Shown one piece after another: positions 37,489-48,400 of a DNA stretch of 64,000 nucleotides. The first letter of the stretch is position 1. Every line of letters begins with the position of its first letter. Origin of the DNA: Seison nebaliae (Eukaryota; Rotifera; Pararotatoria; Seisonacea; Seisonidae); assembly GCA_023231475.1 (NCBI GenBank), contig JALJEE010000556.1:1-64000 (forward strand). Reading direction: 5' to 3'. The notes under the pieces are model-generated. The model did no database searches. It saw only the letters and a list, made by a program, of their open reading frames with translations, and had not been told where the DNA came from. The translations under genes were made by a program, and so were the position numbers.

Positions 37489-38615
37489 ATAGTTTTTTAA
37501 GTTACTCTTATTTTCTTTTTAAGTATTTATCTTTCGCAATAACGCCATTTCCCATATTTGAGGAATTTCCCATTGTTGAGGAATAAGATTTATGGAGCAT
37601 AAAACGAAAGACAATTATATTTTGAGAACCAGATATTTGACAAAGTTCAATGAAAAATATATTAAAAATCCACCGCTCTATCCAATTCAAATAATACTTT
37701 TTTTGCATTTTATAGTCCTAATGTGCACGTCCCTCAGCAAACTAAAAAGTGCATCCATTTGAAGATTACAAGTCAGATTGTCAAATAAAAAACAAAAGTT
37801 TCATATTAGCGATATGATTATAGCCTGGACACACTTCTTATAAACAGATTGTTTTAATTGCAATGATGTCGCATGGTGTAGATCATTTTCACATTTCGTC
37901 ATAGTTCTAGAACAGTCCTGAAATGGAATAATTTTGAAAATACTTGTAAAACTCCTTTAATTTTCACATGAAAATTACAATTATTCTCAAATTTTATGTT
38001 CATTACGTTACTTGAAAAGAAAAGTTTTATAAGAGTTAAAACGTCTAACATTATAGGTATTATATACAGCTGTATTCAAAAGTAATCGAACAGAATTCGA
38101 TATTTTTTAAATGCTCATAACTTTCTTCAAATAGCACTTTCAAATGTATATGTAAAGGCACCTTAGAAATTGACCCTCGATAAATAAAAAACTTAAATCA
38201 AAATTTACACCAAATTCAGACATGTATTAGAATTTATCACTTCATTTAGTCTTCATTTAGCTGTTAATTTTAAACTTTTATTGACAGTGATTCGGATTTT
38301 ATTTGATAAACAGCCTAAATAGTAATATGGATTATTTTATATTTTTGGTTTCGGAACGAAAAAGAATTCCAGGAATGGTGAAAAGAAGAAATCCGATAAT
38401 TGAAATTTCAATAATTTTCTGAAATAGAATTCCACCAACTTAAATCGTATATGAATGTGACTTTCCAATCATAGGGTAGTTTTTCCTTCTAGAAAGTCGT
38501 GATTAATTTATTGGAATATTCTTATTAGATTTCACGTTTTTGGATGATTAGATATTTTGGATAATCAGTTCTCAAAAATTAAATAATGTCAAAATTTCAT
38601 TTGGAAGAAATTAAT
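37489..38615. other. Gene-free stretch with a possible Tc1/mariner-like end
   Basis: No coding exon recognised. At about 38062-38170 the sequence TACAGCTGTATTCAAAAGTAATCGAACA and its downstream run look like the end of a Tc1/mariner-like or MITE element, but the matching inverted end was not found. Confidence 0.35.
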
Positions 38616-38921
38616 TTAGATTCGATAATTTTTTTGTAATTTAAGTTCGTTGTAATCTTTCGAAATTTTCTCAAAGATTTTTTCCATTGGATTGATTTCA
38701 GTTTCCACATTCATTTGGTCTTTCATCATCAGGATTTGTTTCTGTAATACATGTAATTCATATTGTAATACTTCAAGATTTCCCATATATTTCGTGTATG
38801 AATTTCGAATATTTCTCTTCCTTTCGTCCATTAACTTCGCATTTTTATATTTATTTTCGTAAAATAGTTTGTTTATGTCATCCTCCATTTTTTTCGATGA
38901 TTGTCTTTTCGGTACTTTCAT
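38616..38921 (-). CDS. Small coiled-coil protein, unknown
   Basis: A 101-residue open frame, MKVPKRQSSKKMEDD to KNYRI, ends in TAA. It is rich in Lys, Glu and Met with heptad-like spacing at about residues 15-100, so a helical coiled coil is likely. No known family was recognised. Its composition is typical of the coding genes here, but without an independent match it could be a chance frame or one exon of a larger gene. Confidence 0.5.
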   Translation of the reverse strand: MKVPKRQSSKKMEDDINKLFYENKYKNAKLMDERKRNIRNSYTKYMGNLEVLQYELHVLQKQILMMKDQMNVETEINPMEKIFEKISKDYNELKLQKNYRI

Positions 38922-39196
38922 TTATATGAATGATGATGGACTTTGATCTTCGTTAGATCACATAATTTTCGTTAATAAAATAAATAAATATTTATTTCGA
39001 TCATTTCTTAAATATATTTCAACTCACTTTAAAACTATTACTAAAATGAAACACAAACCAAATTTTTTAATTTCTATCAAGTAAAAAACTTCAGATTGTC
39101 TATAAGACAGACTATTAAATTGAGTCAATTGGAAAAGATGAATAATTTGAATGCGCGTGAAAAAGTGAAACACTTCAATAAAATTTGTAAATTCTT

Positions 39197-40466
39197 TTGA
39201 ATATTGAAATATGTTTGAAATTTGAACGTCAAGCTTTCAACTTGGATTTCATTCAATACTTAATGGGAATGGACGTTAATTCAGCAAACTATCAAGTGAT
39301 GAACGAAAGCAGCGAAATGGAATCTGAGTCAGATATGTCGGTTAATACGACGATCGAAATGGCAGTTGAAAAAGATACGTCAACACCAATTCCAAATAAA
39401 TCGACTTCGTCACTTGACGATTCGGAGAATTCGGATGAAATGACAAAAACCGTTGTGCCAACTGTCAAGAAAGAAGAAAAGGAGGTTGAGCCAACAAAAA
39501 CCGTTAAATCCGTTGAAGCAAAAGTTTCTGATCTGGTCGGGGAATTGATCGATGAGGCAAAAGAGATTGAGAAGAAATCGATAGAGGAACAGAAAGAGAA
39601 ATCGAATGAAACAGAAACGAAAAAGGAAGAAAAAATTGAATCGAGTTCACTAGTAGTAGAAGAAATATCGGTGAATTCGAAAGAAGAAATGCCGGTCAAT
39701 TCAACAGTAGATGAAATTCCGTTGAATTTGAAAGAAGAAGAAATTCCGTTGGATTTGAAAGAAGAAATTCCGTTCAGTTCAAAAATCGAAAAAATTCCGT
39801 TGAATTTGAAAGAAGAAGAAATTCCGTTGAATTCGAAAGTAGAAGAAATTCCGGTTAACTCGAAAGTAGAAGAAATTCCGGTTAATTCGAAAGTAGAAGA
39901 AATTCCGTTGAATTCGAAAGTAGAAGAAATTCCGGTTAATTCGAAAGTAGAAGAAATTAATAGTTCCTATTTTCTTCACAAATTCACCGTTTCTTATAAA
40001 TTTTATCTGAACATTTTTCATTTCAGTGAAAATACTAAATCGTTTGGATGAGAATATTGCGGGGGAGAAAGAAGAAATTTTATTTCGAAATCGTGGTGAC
40101 GCTTCTATGAATGACATGTTGAATCATTTGTTGCTAATGCCAGAAATGAAGGAGGAGGAGGAGGAAGAAGAAGAATTCATCGAATCGGATTGGAGAGATG
40201 AAACTTTATTTGAAAGAATTTCGGCACTTGGCCTAATCTTCCCAAAACCAATCAGAAGATTGAATAATGCCATCACGCCCTATATTTTCTCCACGTTCGA
40301 AATGACGAAAGTCTATTCCGCCCTCCTCATTTGGGGCGTTGCTACTACATTCGCTATTGCGGCAGCTCCCGCCGTCTTCGAATACGAATATTTTAAGAAC
40401 GAGGAGCAACAAGAACTTCAATCGAAGCGGTTAATGTTGGGACCGGCAGCAGAAAATAAACAGTAG
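39197..40466 (+). CDS. Tom22-like mitochondrial import receptor with acidic repeat extension
   Basis: Exons 39197-39962 and 40027-40466 (64-bp intron) give up to 401 residues. The last 105 residues match animal Tom22: an acidic run (EEEEEEEEFIESDW), TLFERISALGLIFP, one membrane segment at about 350-370 (SALLIWGVATTFAIAAAP) with a Pro near its end, VFEYE, and the tail LMLGP. Tom22 is a central receptor of the outer-membrane translocase and its acidic face binds presequences. The first exon adds about 255 acidic residues, including roughly eleven units of a nonapeptide like IPVNSKVEE. Normal animal Tom22 is about 140 residues. The exon join is in frame and creates an ATG at the junction, so a short form starting there is also possible. 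The true first Met (39197, 39263 or later) is uncertain. Confidence 0.8.
39664..39960 (+). repeat. 27-bp tandem repeat coding a nonapeptide
   Basis: About eleven copies of a 27-bp unit coding I-P-[VL]-N-S-K-V-E-E. The last five copies are nearly identical at the DNA level; earlier ones are diverged (for example IPLNLKEEE). Indels keep the frame. Confidence 0.9.
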
Positions 40467-40677
40467 AGGAAATCGTTTTAATCAGAATAATAAGGAAATT
40501 TCTCAATTTTTTTTTCATTTCATTACTCCTTCACTCATCTTCAATAGTTCTATATGGAAATTGTTAAGATAAAATAAATTGTTTAGAAAATCTTCAAACT
40601 CTTATTCCATTTCAATTTCATTTCATCGATATTCTTCTCCGTACATGTCGTCTGATTGGTACATGATAAAAGGACGA

Positions 40678-40836
40678 TCATAACAAATGACTAACAATCT
40701 CTTCTATCGGTTTATTTAGATTGATGTCGTCGAATGTCCATTCGTTTGGCGATCGGCCTTTATTATTCTTGATCACCTCCGAGCACAAATAAATGACTGA
40801 GACACTAGCTCCCAATTTGATAATGGTACCGATCAT
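40678..40836 (-). CDS. Candidate 52-residue membrane peptide
   Basis: An ATG at 40836 opens a 52-residue frame, MIGTIIKLGASVSVIYLCSE onward, ending at TGA (40678). The first 20 residues could form one membrane helix; the rest is polar with DDINLNKPIEE. The arrangement recalls small mitochondrial inner-membrane proteins such as MIC13, but the match is not strong. It lies convergent to the Tom22-like gene, 211 bp from its stop. It may be a real small gene or a chance frame. Confidence 0.4.
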   Translation of the reverse strand: MIGTIIKLGASVSVIYLCSEVIKNNKGRSPNEWTFDDINLNKPIEEIVSHLL

Positions 40837-42578
40837 TTTGAAAGTTAGATTCTTCTACAAATCTCGTTCAGCTTCCATTTTCAAACATTCATCATTCAAC
40901 CACTTCATATTATGAGAAATATGAGAACTGTTATTCGAATTTCATTGGTAATGAAGTGGCTCGGTTCAGGATTTATTTAATTCAAATTCAAGTAAACAAA
41001 TAATAAATGAAGTCAGGAAGGAGTTCTTTGACGACGATGGAAAGTAGTTATGAAGATACTGAAATGAGGGGAGGCGGAAGTATGAGACGGAAAGAAGTTG
41101 GATGATTAAATGATTAAAAATGGATCGGAGATGAGACGTAAATAGAGGAATAACGGAAGAGGTAAAAAATAGATAGAATATCTACAGTAAAAGAATAATT
41201 CCTCGAATGAAAGATAAAACTAAATTGGTATGAATTCGCTTCTTCGCTAGTAGGTTGATAATTACAGTATTTTGGTCTCTGCTTAAATACTTGAATTCTG
41301 GTCGTAAATCATTTATGGTCTGGCGAACGTAGCTTGTGAGTAGTTGTGGTTAGTTGGTAAGAATGTGTGGGTAAAGTTTAGGGAGAATGTATTGATAAGT
41401 AGTGATTATGTGCGAGGAGTTGATATTACGTTTAGAATAGTGTTGTTAAGTGAAAGTTCAAAGACTACTAAGCTTAAAAATTTTTAGAAATAGTTCGAAC
41501 TAAAGTCTCGGACTAAAAAGAACGAATTTACTGTTTCCATTTTAAGCATGTCTTACCAATCAAAAGTTTTCTGGGTTTTTAATTCTTAAAATTATGTCAA
41601 CTTTATTTAATAATGGTGAATGCCAAAATACCGCAATTTCATCCCAGGTGGCGGAGAGAGTAAGTATTTTATTGGTGAAAAGGTTGGTTGAAAAAATGCT
41701 TCAAAGTCATTCTATGAAGGTGAAAGTAATGCGAAAACGCTTAAATTATTAGGTATTCTGCTACTGAATAAACATATTCACGATCAATCGTGAACAATAT
41801 CTTCAATACAAATTAAAATGAATAAGGAACTGTTTGATGAATGTCAAAATATCAATTTAACAGTTGAGGCAAACTGTCATCATCGTCAATTAGATCAGAA
41901 TTATTGATCCACAATAACTCTAAATTGTAGAACATTCTTTTAGCTTTTCTATCCATAAGTTCATTTTAATATTCACGGTCGTTCAAATAAAATTTTTATT
42001 ATTGTTTTTATATTTTCTTAAGAACAATAAAAACTTAAATCATTATTTAATTTCCCAATTTTCCTTACTCTGATATAAGTATAACATGGATCATTGTGTC
42101 CTCACACTGACTATTCACCAGCACATAAAGTAGATAAAAATACACACCATTCTACGAAATATATTTTCAATCTTAAGCTTAAGGTATTAGTATACTAAAA
42201 TATTCTATTTTAAAAGACTACAATATAGACTACAATAGGTTCAATAGACTACAAATTATTAATTAAAGCCGTTCAACAAACTCAATTTTAGTCGTTTAAT
42301 TGATGATTTCAACGATACTTATTCTAACGTAATGGTAGAAGTTTGAATTCGAAAGGACTTTAGAATAAATTGAACTTGTGATTTTTAGTTTGTTTCAAAT
42401 TTAACATAATATTCAATATACATTTATAGAGCAGTAAATGTTTGGTGAGATCTGTTCTAGACGGTTTTTACACCATCGATTTGAATGAATATTAGAAACT
42501 TTCTAATTGAAGAGATATTTTTGAAGATAAATGAATATAAAAATGATCTGAATTATAAATTAGAGATTTGAATATGTA
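40837..42578. other. Gene-free stretch
   Basis: AT-rich, no exon recognised. A 52-codon frame near 41594-41752 has no motif and is not called. Confidence 0.55.
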
Positions 42579-44271
42579 TTAAAGTAAATCAGGCGGTGGA
42601 ATTTCTTGGTCTTTAATCGTTGTACTTAATGTGCCCGTAGCATCAACAGTAGCTAAAGAGACCTGCTTACGATTCAAAGGAAGATCAGTTGATTTAAGCC
42701 TATCGGTGGATACTGTGGCTGTTTCGAAAGACTTGGTTCTAGTTCGATTAATTTTGATGGTATTGGCATAGAGTGCATCTAATGACGTGCCGTAACCATA
42801 ACTGTCACCAAGTGAACCTTCGAAGGCTGCATAACGTTTTTGACGACCGATCGCTACGAAATAAGAAGAACATAATAAAAAAGAAAAATAGTCCAACGCT
42901 TAAAAACCATTAATCCGATCAATGCCAGAATGAGGAAGACGAGAAGAGGAGATGTTCGAAAGAAAAGATTCCAACTATACTTCGAATCTCTTTCGATGTC
43001 GAACGGTTCTATATCTGTGAGAGGAATGTGTGAGGGTGTGTGTACAAAATGGATATGAATGATATATGATATAACGATGATAAGAGACATTCATGTACGT
43101 TCTTAAAATTTCTGTCAATATCTTTCCGAATCCGGCAAAATTCGTCTCCGTACATGTCAATGTAAATCCGTAATCGATGTTTATAATCTCATCGTCGTCA
43201 CTTGATCTAATCGTCGTCTGGTAAATGATGAGAGCTAACGTGTCATTATGATAACAACTATATAGTTGTAGAGCATGTGTTATAGCCGATGTCAACTAAA
43301 TGATGATGAACTCGAAAGAAAGGAAACGATAATTTCAACTAACAATGTTAGAGTTGGACATGTTATTAATTTTTCGAAATTCAATTGTACCATTTGTCAA
43401 TAAGAGAACTTCTTCCTTTCAATAAGTATGGTGCGATGTTGTTCTGGTGGAATGGAAATTATTAACTTTATGTTCATCACTCTTATTCGTATTTGGATAG
43501 TCCAATTGACGAACTGTGATGTTATCGGGTAACTTGAAATGACTTTGAATTGAAAAAAATGGATAAAGTACTCACGGATTTTTTTTGGCGTCTTTGTATC
43601 CTAAATCCATTAAAAATTATCATCTTAAAATTTATCGATAGTAACTTGAAAGTTATAGGAGAAAATCCTTTGATTTTTTTTCTGTTTCTCTTAGAAACAT
43701 CCTAAGAGAAATTTTGATGGTATTTTTATTATTTAAGTATATCAACCGCAAGTTTCATTCCTTCTTGTCTATGGGAGGAAGGTGGTAATCTCACGAATAT
43801 GACACAAGGTGAAATATGATATCGTTTAATCAAATCTCTAATGATTTCCATAACATTAACTGAAAGAGTCGAAAGAGAATATTGAAAAAGAATCAATCAC
43901 ATTTCTAACTACCATTCTTTGACTGAAATTGCACATAATTCCAGAAATTTCTAGTTAAGTCATCCTCAATATTAGTGTACGCGCATTTGGTGAATTGATT
44001 ATCTATCATCTTCAGAATTCGAATAAAATGAACACAGGACAAAATGAATTAACTTCCGAATAACCAAAATATAAATAGTCTTCTTTCGCCTGAATATGTA
44101 ATCTGAATGAAATGAAATTGAGAAGTTGACAATTCGAATCCCAACTAACATGTGATGACAGGAATTGTATGAGGAAAATGGTATACTTCGGTTTTCAAAC
44201 ATCGTACAACGACTCGTATGATTATAAATGAAAAGTAAAGTTTTCACATCAATAAATTTCCCCAGCCTCAT
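42579..44271 (-). CDS. Unrecognised single-pass membrane protein, multi-exon
   Basis: Seven or more small exons can be seen on the minus strand. The upstream set joins cleanly in frame: 44271-44150, 44102-44054, 44009-43913 and 43859-43747 (introns 43-53 bp), giving 127 residues with several Cys and a run VIFVRLPPSSHRQEG. Middle exons around 43591-43480 and 43299-43090 are open (SYPITSQFVNWTIQIRI; ALQLYSCYHNDTLALIIYQ) but their junctions are not settled. The last two exons, ending 42898 and 42853-42579, encode DIEPFDIERDSKYSW, a membrane helix (SPLLVFLILALIGLMVF) and a cytoplasmic tail ending IPPPDLL. This suggests an extracellular domain, one helix and a tail of about 95 residues. The start Met at 44271 is a guess. 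I do not recognise the family. Confidence 0.6.
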
Positions 44272-45293
44272 TCGGAATTGTATGAAAATTATTATGATTT
44301 TATATAAACTAATATTTTCTACAATTAGGAAAAAAGGAATCGATTATTTCTTCCAAAAAATTTCAAGATGATCATATGTATCAATTTTATCCAATTACGC
44401 AATAGAACTCGAAGTTTCTAATTAAAAAGCGAAATAACTTTTCATTTGGTGTCGAAGAATGTGATTGAATGGAAACAAAATAAGAAATTAAAAATGAAAA
44501 TGAAATTTAAATCGTTTCATCTAGAGAAAATCTCTTCTTTTAACGTTTAGGGTTTTCTTATGATTTTTTCAATTTTAAGAATTTTTAATTTACATCACTT
44601 AACCAAACCATAATATTGTTGAATTAAATGAGATGAAATTTTTAATTTACCTCTTCCAGAAAAATTAACAGATAATTCTAAAAAAATGAGAGTTTCCAGA
44701 AAGGTTATTTATGGAAGTTAAAATGAAAATAATGGTTCCATTTTGTAGTGGGGTTGAAATCCATAATTTAAAAATCATTTTTTCTCCACAGACTTTCGAT
44801 CGGATGACGAAAATAATCTTTTGGGTTGACGCTTTGATGAAGATGTGATTGAGATGATATGGTTGGATCCAAGTATTGAAGCAATTTCCCTCTAATTGAC
44901 GGTACTATTGGTCGATTATCGGCTGGTTTCCAATAGCGCGATATAAAATGAAAATATTACTTCCTGCAAAGCTTGTAGAAGTAATGTTATAACGATGAAT
45001 GACAATTGTCGTGACCGTCGGGACTAATGATACTATCGACTCTACAATATTATATTATGCTAGTATTAGTATATTACATATTATTGATATAAATGTTACG
45101 ATGAAGAGGATGGTTAAGAATAATTTCTACATATTTTTCTTCGTTAATTGATATATGGTTACGGGAAAAGAGAAAAATTATCTTTATTTAAAAACCAGAT
45201 TCTTAAATTTAAATATATTTCCACATAGAACATCTATGTATTATATCTGTATAATATATCTCAATGTGTATAAATAATATATATATATATTAT
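44272..45293. other. Gene-free stretch left of the LTR element
   Basis: AT-rich, no exon recognised. It ends in a TA-rich tract (about 45276-45293) into which the LTR element is inserted. Confidence 0.55.
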
Positions 45294-45458
45294 TGTAACG
45301 AGCAAAACGTTTTTTCGCTTGCTCGGCTTTACAAAAACAACAACATTAATATTTCTTCTTTTTATTTCTCTTTTCTATCTTTGACTTTCTGCCAATAATA
45401 AAGAGCTTTGTATCTTCGAAATGGACGAATTGAACTCCACGATTCACCCTTCCCAACA
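45294..45458 (+). repeat. 5' LTR
   Basis: 165 bp, TG...CA ends. It carries AATAAA at about 45399-45404 and, 17 bp later, the gag-pol start codon at 45421, so the last 38 bp of the LTR are coding. Confidence 0.95.
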
Positions 45459-48400
45459 TGGCGACCACGATAAATTTATTAATAATAACGAAGATTTACA
45501 AGACAAATTCACAACGTTATTGGCAAAAATTAATCTGATGGAAGAAAAGTTAGAAGAACAAAGAAATACAATCGAAAAGTTAAAACAATCTCCAGTCGAA
45601 GAACTTCTCATCGACGAACTTACATCCGAAGAGAAGGCGATTTGGAACGAAGTAAACAGAATATTCGGTTTGGAAATAACATTATTACCGATCGATTGGT
45701 TCAAGGAAACCGAACTCGAAATGGAAGAAAAGAATTTCACGACATTTTTAGTCAAAACAGAAAAAATAACGTCATTGGGAATAGTGGCCATAAGAACAAA
45801 AGAAATCGTCACATGTGACAAAGTCAAGGACCAGCATAAAAGTAAATTACTGGAACGATTCCCGATGCATACAATAACGTCTATCGAATTGCCAAATTGG
45901 GATAACGATAATTTTTACATTATTGCAAAGATTGCCGAAATGTTCTTGCGTAAGTCCAAGAAACATAACTTTTGGTCAAAAAAAAAGAAACTCCAGAAGA
46001 ATTTCTTTGCTGAAGAAATTAACGAAATAATCGAAGATATCCAGCCAGAAGATATCGAAGCATTTCAATTATTGTCCGAGAAAAAAAGTTCAGAAATCAC
46101 AATTAAAACCAATAGCAAAGAACAGGATAGCTTACAAACTCGAACGGAAAAAGTCGAGACCGAAAACATTATTGTGGGACACATCAATCCACCAATTCGT
46201 CAAATTAACGAATCTTTCAGGAATTGGAAAGAAAAAATGGAACTTTACTTCACATCTAATCGTATCCCACAAAGAATGAGAAAGGATATCATTATTTCTT
46301 CTATAAATGAGGAAGAACGAAATAAAGTAGAAGTCGAACACTATCTAAATAATAACATCAATAGTTACGAAGATGTTATCTCATGTCTCACAAGCCAAAT
46401 GAAAAACCCGACAGTCGAATTTTACAATTGTGGGCGAGAAAAAATGCCAGTGGCATCGTATTTCACGAAGTTGAAACAACTAGCAGATTTAGCTTTTAGG
46501 CAAAAGTCAAATAAGGAAAAGAATCGATTAATACAACAACAATTCATCAAAGGAATAAATCATCGATCAACCAGTAAAAGATTTTTCGGTATGCAGAAAG
46601 ATGGAAGAGAAAAACTTTCTGAATTTTTAAGAATCGCGATCGAAGAGGAAGAAGAGGAAGTTTATCTAAACGACAAATATCGAATCGAGAAGGAATCATT
46701 CGAATCATCTATATCAACAATTACAAGAGAGAAGAAAAAATATTCAATTCCTAATTGTAAATTCTGCAAATGGAAGAAATGCAAAATTCATGACAGGTCA
46801 TGTAAATTTTGTTGGACTGGTCAATGTCGAAGACACACAACGATCCGTAACGGTGCCCTACGACCACACAACAAGAACCAACTTTGGAATCAATCAAACC
46901 AAAGAAACGACATTGGAGATGAATCCGATTTTTTAAAGAATAAACAAGAAAAAGACTCGTGTAATTTGATTTCCTTGAGAGAACGAAACAACTTACAGTT
47001 TGTGAATTGTAAAGTAAACGGATTAGAAGTTTCAGCACTCGTTGATAACGGAGCAGCAATATCGTTAATCCACCCGTCAATGATTCAAGTTGGTACAGAA
47101 AACGACAACGAAAGTATTACCATAAGAGGATACGACGGAAGCGCTCAAGCCACCGTTGGTACAGTGTCGGTTGTAATCGAGATAAACGACAGAATTATCG
47201 AAAACGTATTCCATATCGTCCCAAATCTTAGTCAAAAATGTATTATTGGGAATGACATATTGATTAAAGAGAAATTAATCATTTTTCCTTCACAGAAGCT
47301 ATTATTGTTTCAAGATGAAATAAACTCGATGGCGACAAATAACATTTTTCTAGGAGAAAAAGAAGAGGACGATGTTGTTTCACAATTGCAAGTTTCCAAC
47401 AAACACATACCTCATGACGAATTTTCGAAAATTAAAGTGGAATTTGAAAGAAGAAAATTAGTAGAATCGAAATCACCCATCACCAAGCATCGAATCATTA
47501 CTACAACGGAGGCACCAATCAGCATCAATCCCATCCGAATTCCATATCATCAACAAAAAATTATTACAGAACAATGCAACAACTTGTTAAAAGACGGAAT
47601 AATAAGAAAATCGAAAAGTCAATGGGCATTTAATCCGCTATTGATAAAGAAGAAAAACAATACGTTCCGTTTATGCATTGACTATGTGCCGTTAAACGCT
47701 ATCACGAAAAAAGATAAATTCCCTCTACCTCGAATTGACGATCTATTGTCATTAGTCAGTGGACACAATTTCTATTCTACGTTCGATCTGTATCAGAGCT
47801 TCCACCAAATCGATATGGCTGATGGCGATGCGGAAAAAACCGCATTTCGAACAACTAACGGTTTGTTTGAATACGTCAAAATGCCATTTGGGCTGATGAA
47901 CGCACCAATGACATTCCAACGCCACATGACCAATATTTTCGAAGACGAACCGAAAATATTAGTTTATTTGGACGACATAATCGTGATGAGCAATTCAATA
48001 GAACAACATTATCAACTGATCGCCAAAGTATTGGCCAAATTGTCGGTCAACAATCTAATCATTAATGTCGAGAAATGTATATTGAAAAGAAACACAATTT
48101 CTTTTCTCGGATTTGAAATATCAAAATCAGGAATAAAGCCATTGGCAAGTAAAATAAAGACACTAAAAGAGATTTCGAATCCTCGCTCAGTAAAAGAAGT
48201 GAGAGGCCTAATCGGATCCCTTAATGTCTATCGTCGTCATATCCCAAATTTTGCAGAAATGATACTACCGATTCAAAAACTGATAGGAAAATCAAAAAAG
48301 GTCGAATGGTCGGATATGGCAACAAAATCAAAAAATTTAATAATCGATAAAATCAGTGAACGTATTCTGCTAAATCAACCAAATTTCCAGTATCCGTTCA

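Noticed and set aside
39292-40117. Long antisense frames over the Tom22-like gene
   Set aside because: They are mirror frames of the low-complexity repeat exon, made of Phe/Ser-rich translations.
41594-41752. 52-codon frame starting MSTLFNNGECQ
   Set aside because: No motif or splice support; could be chance in AT-rich sequence.
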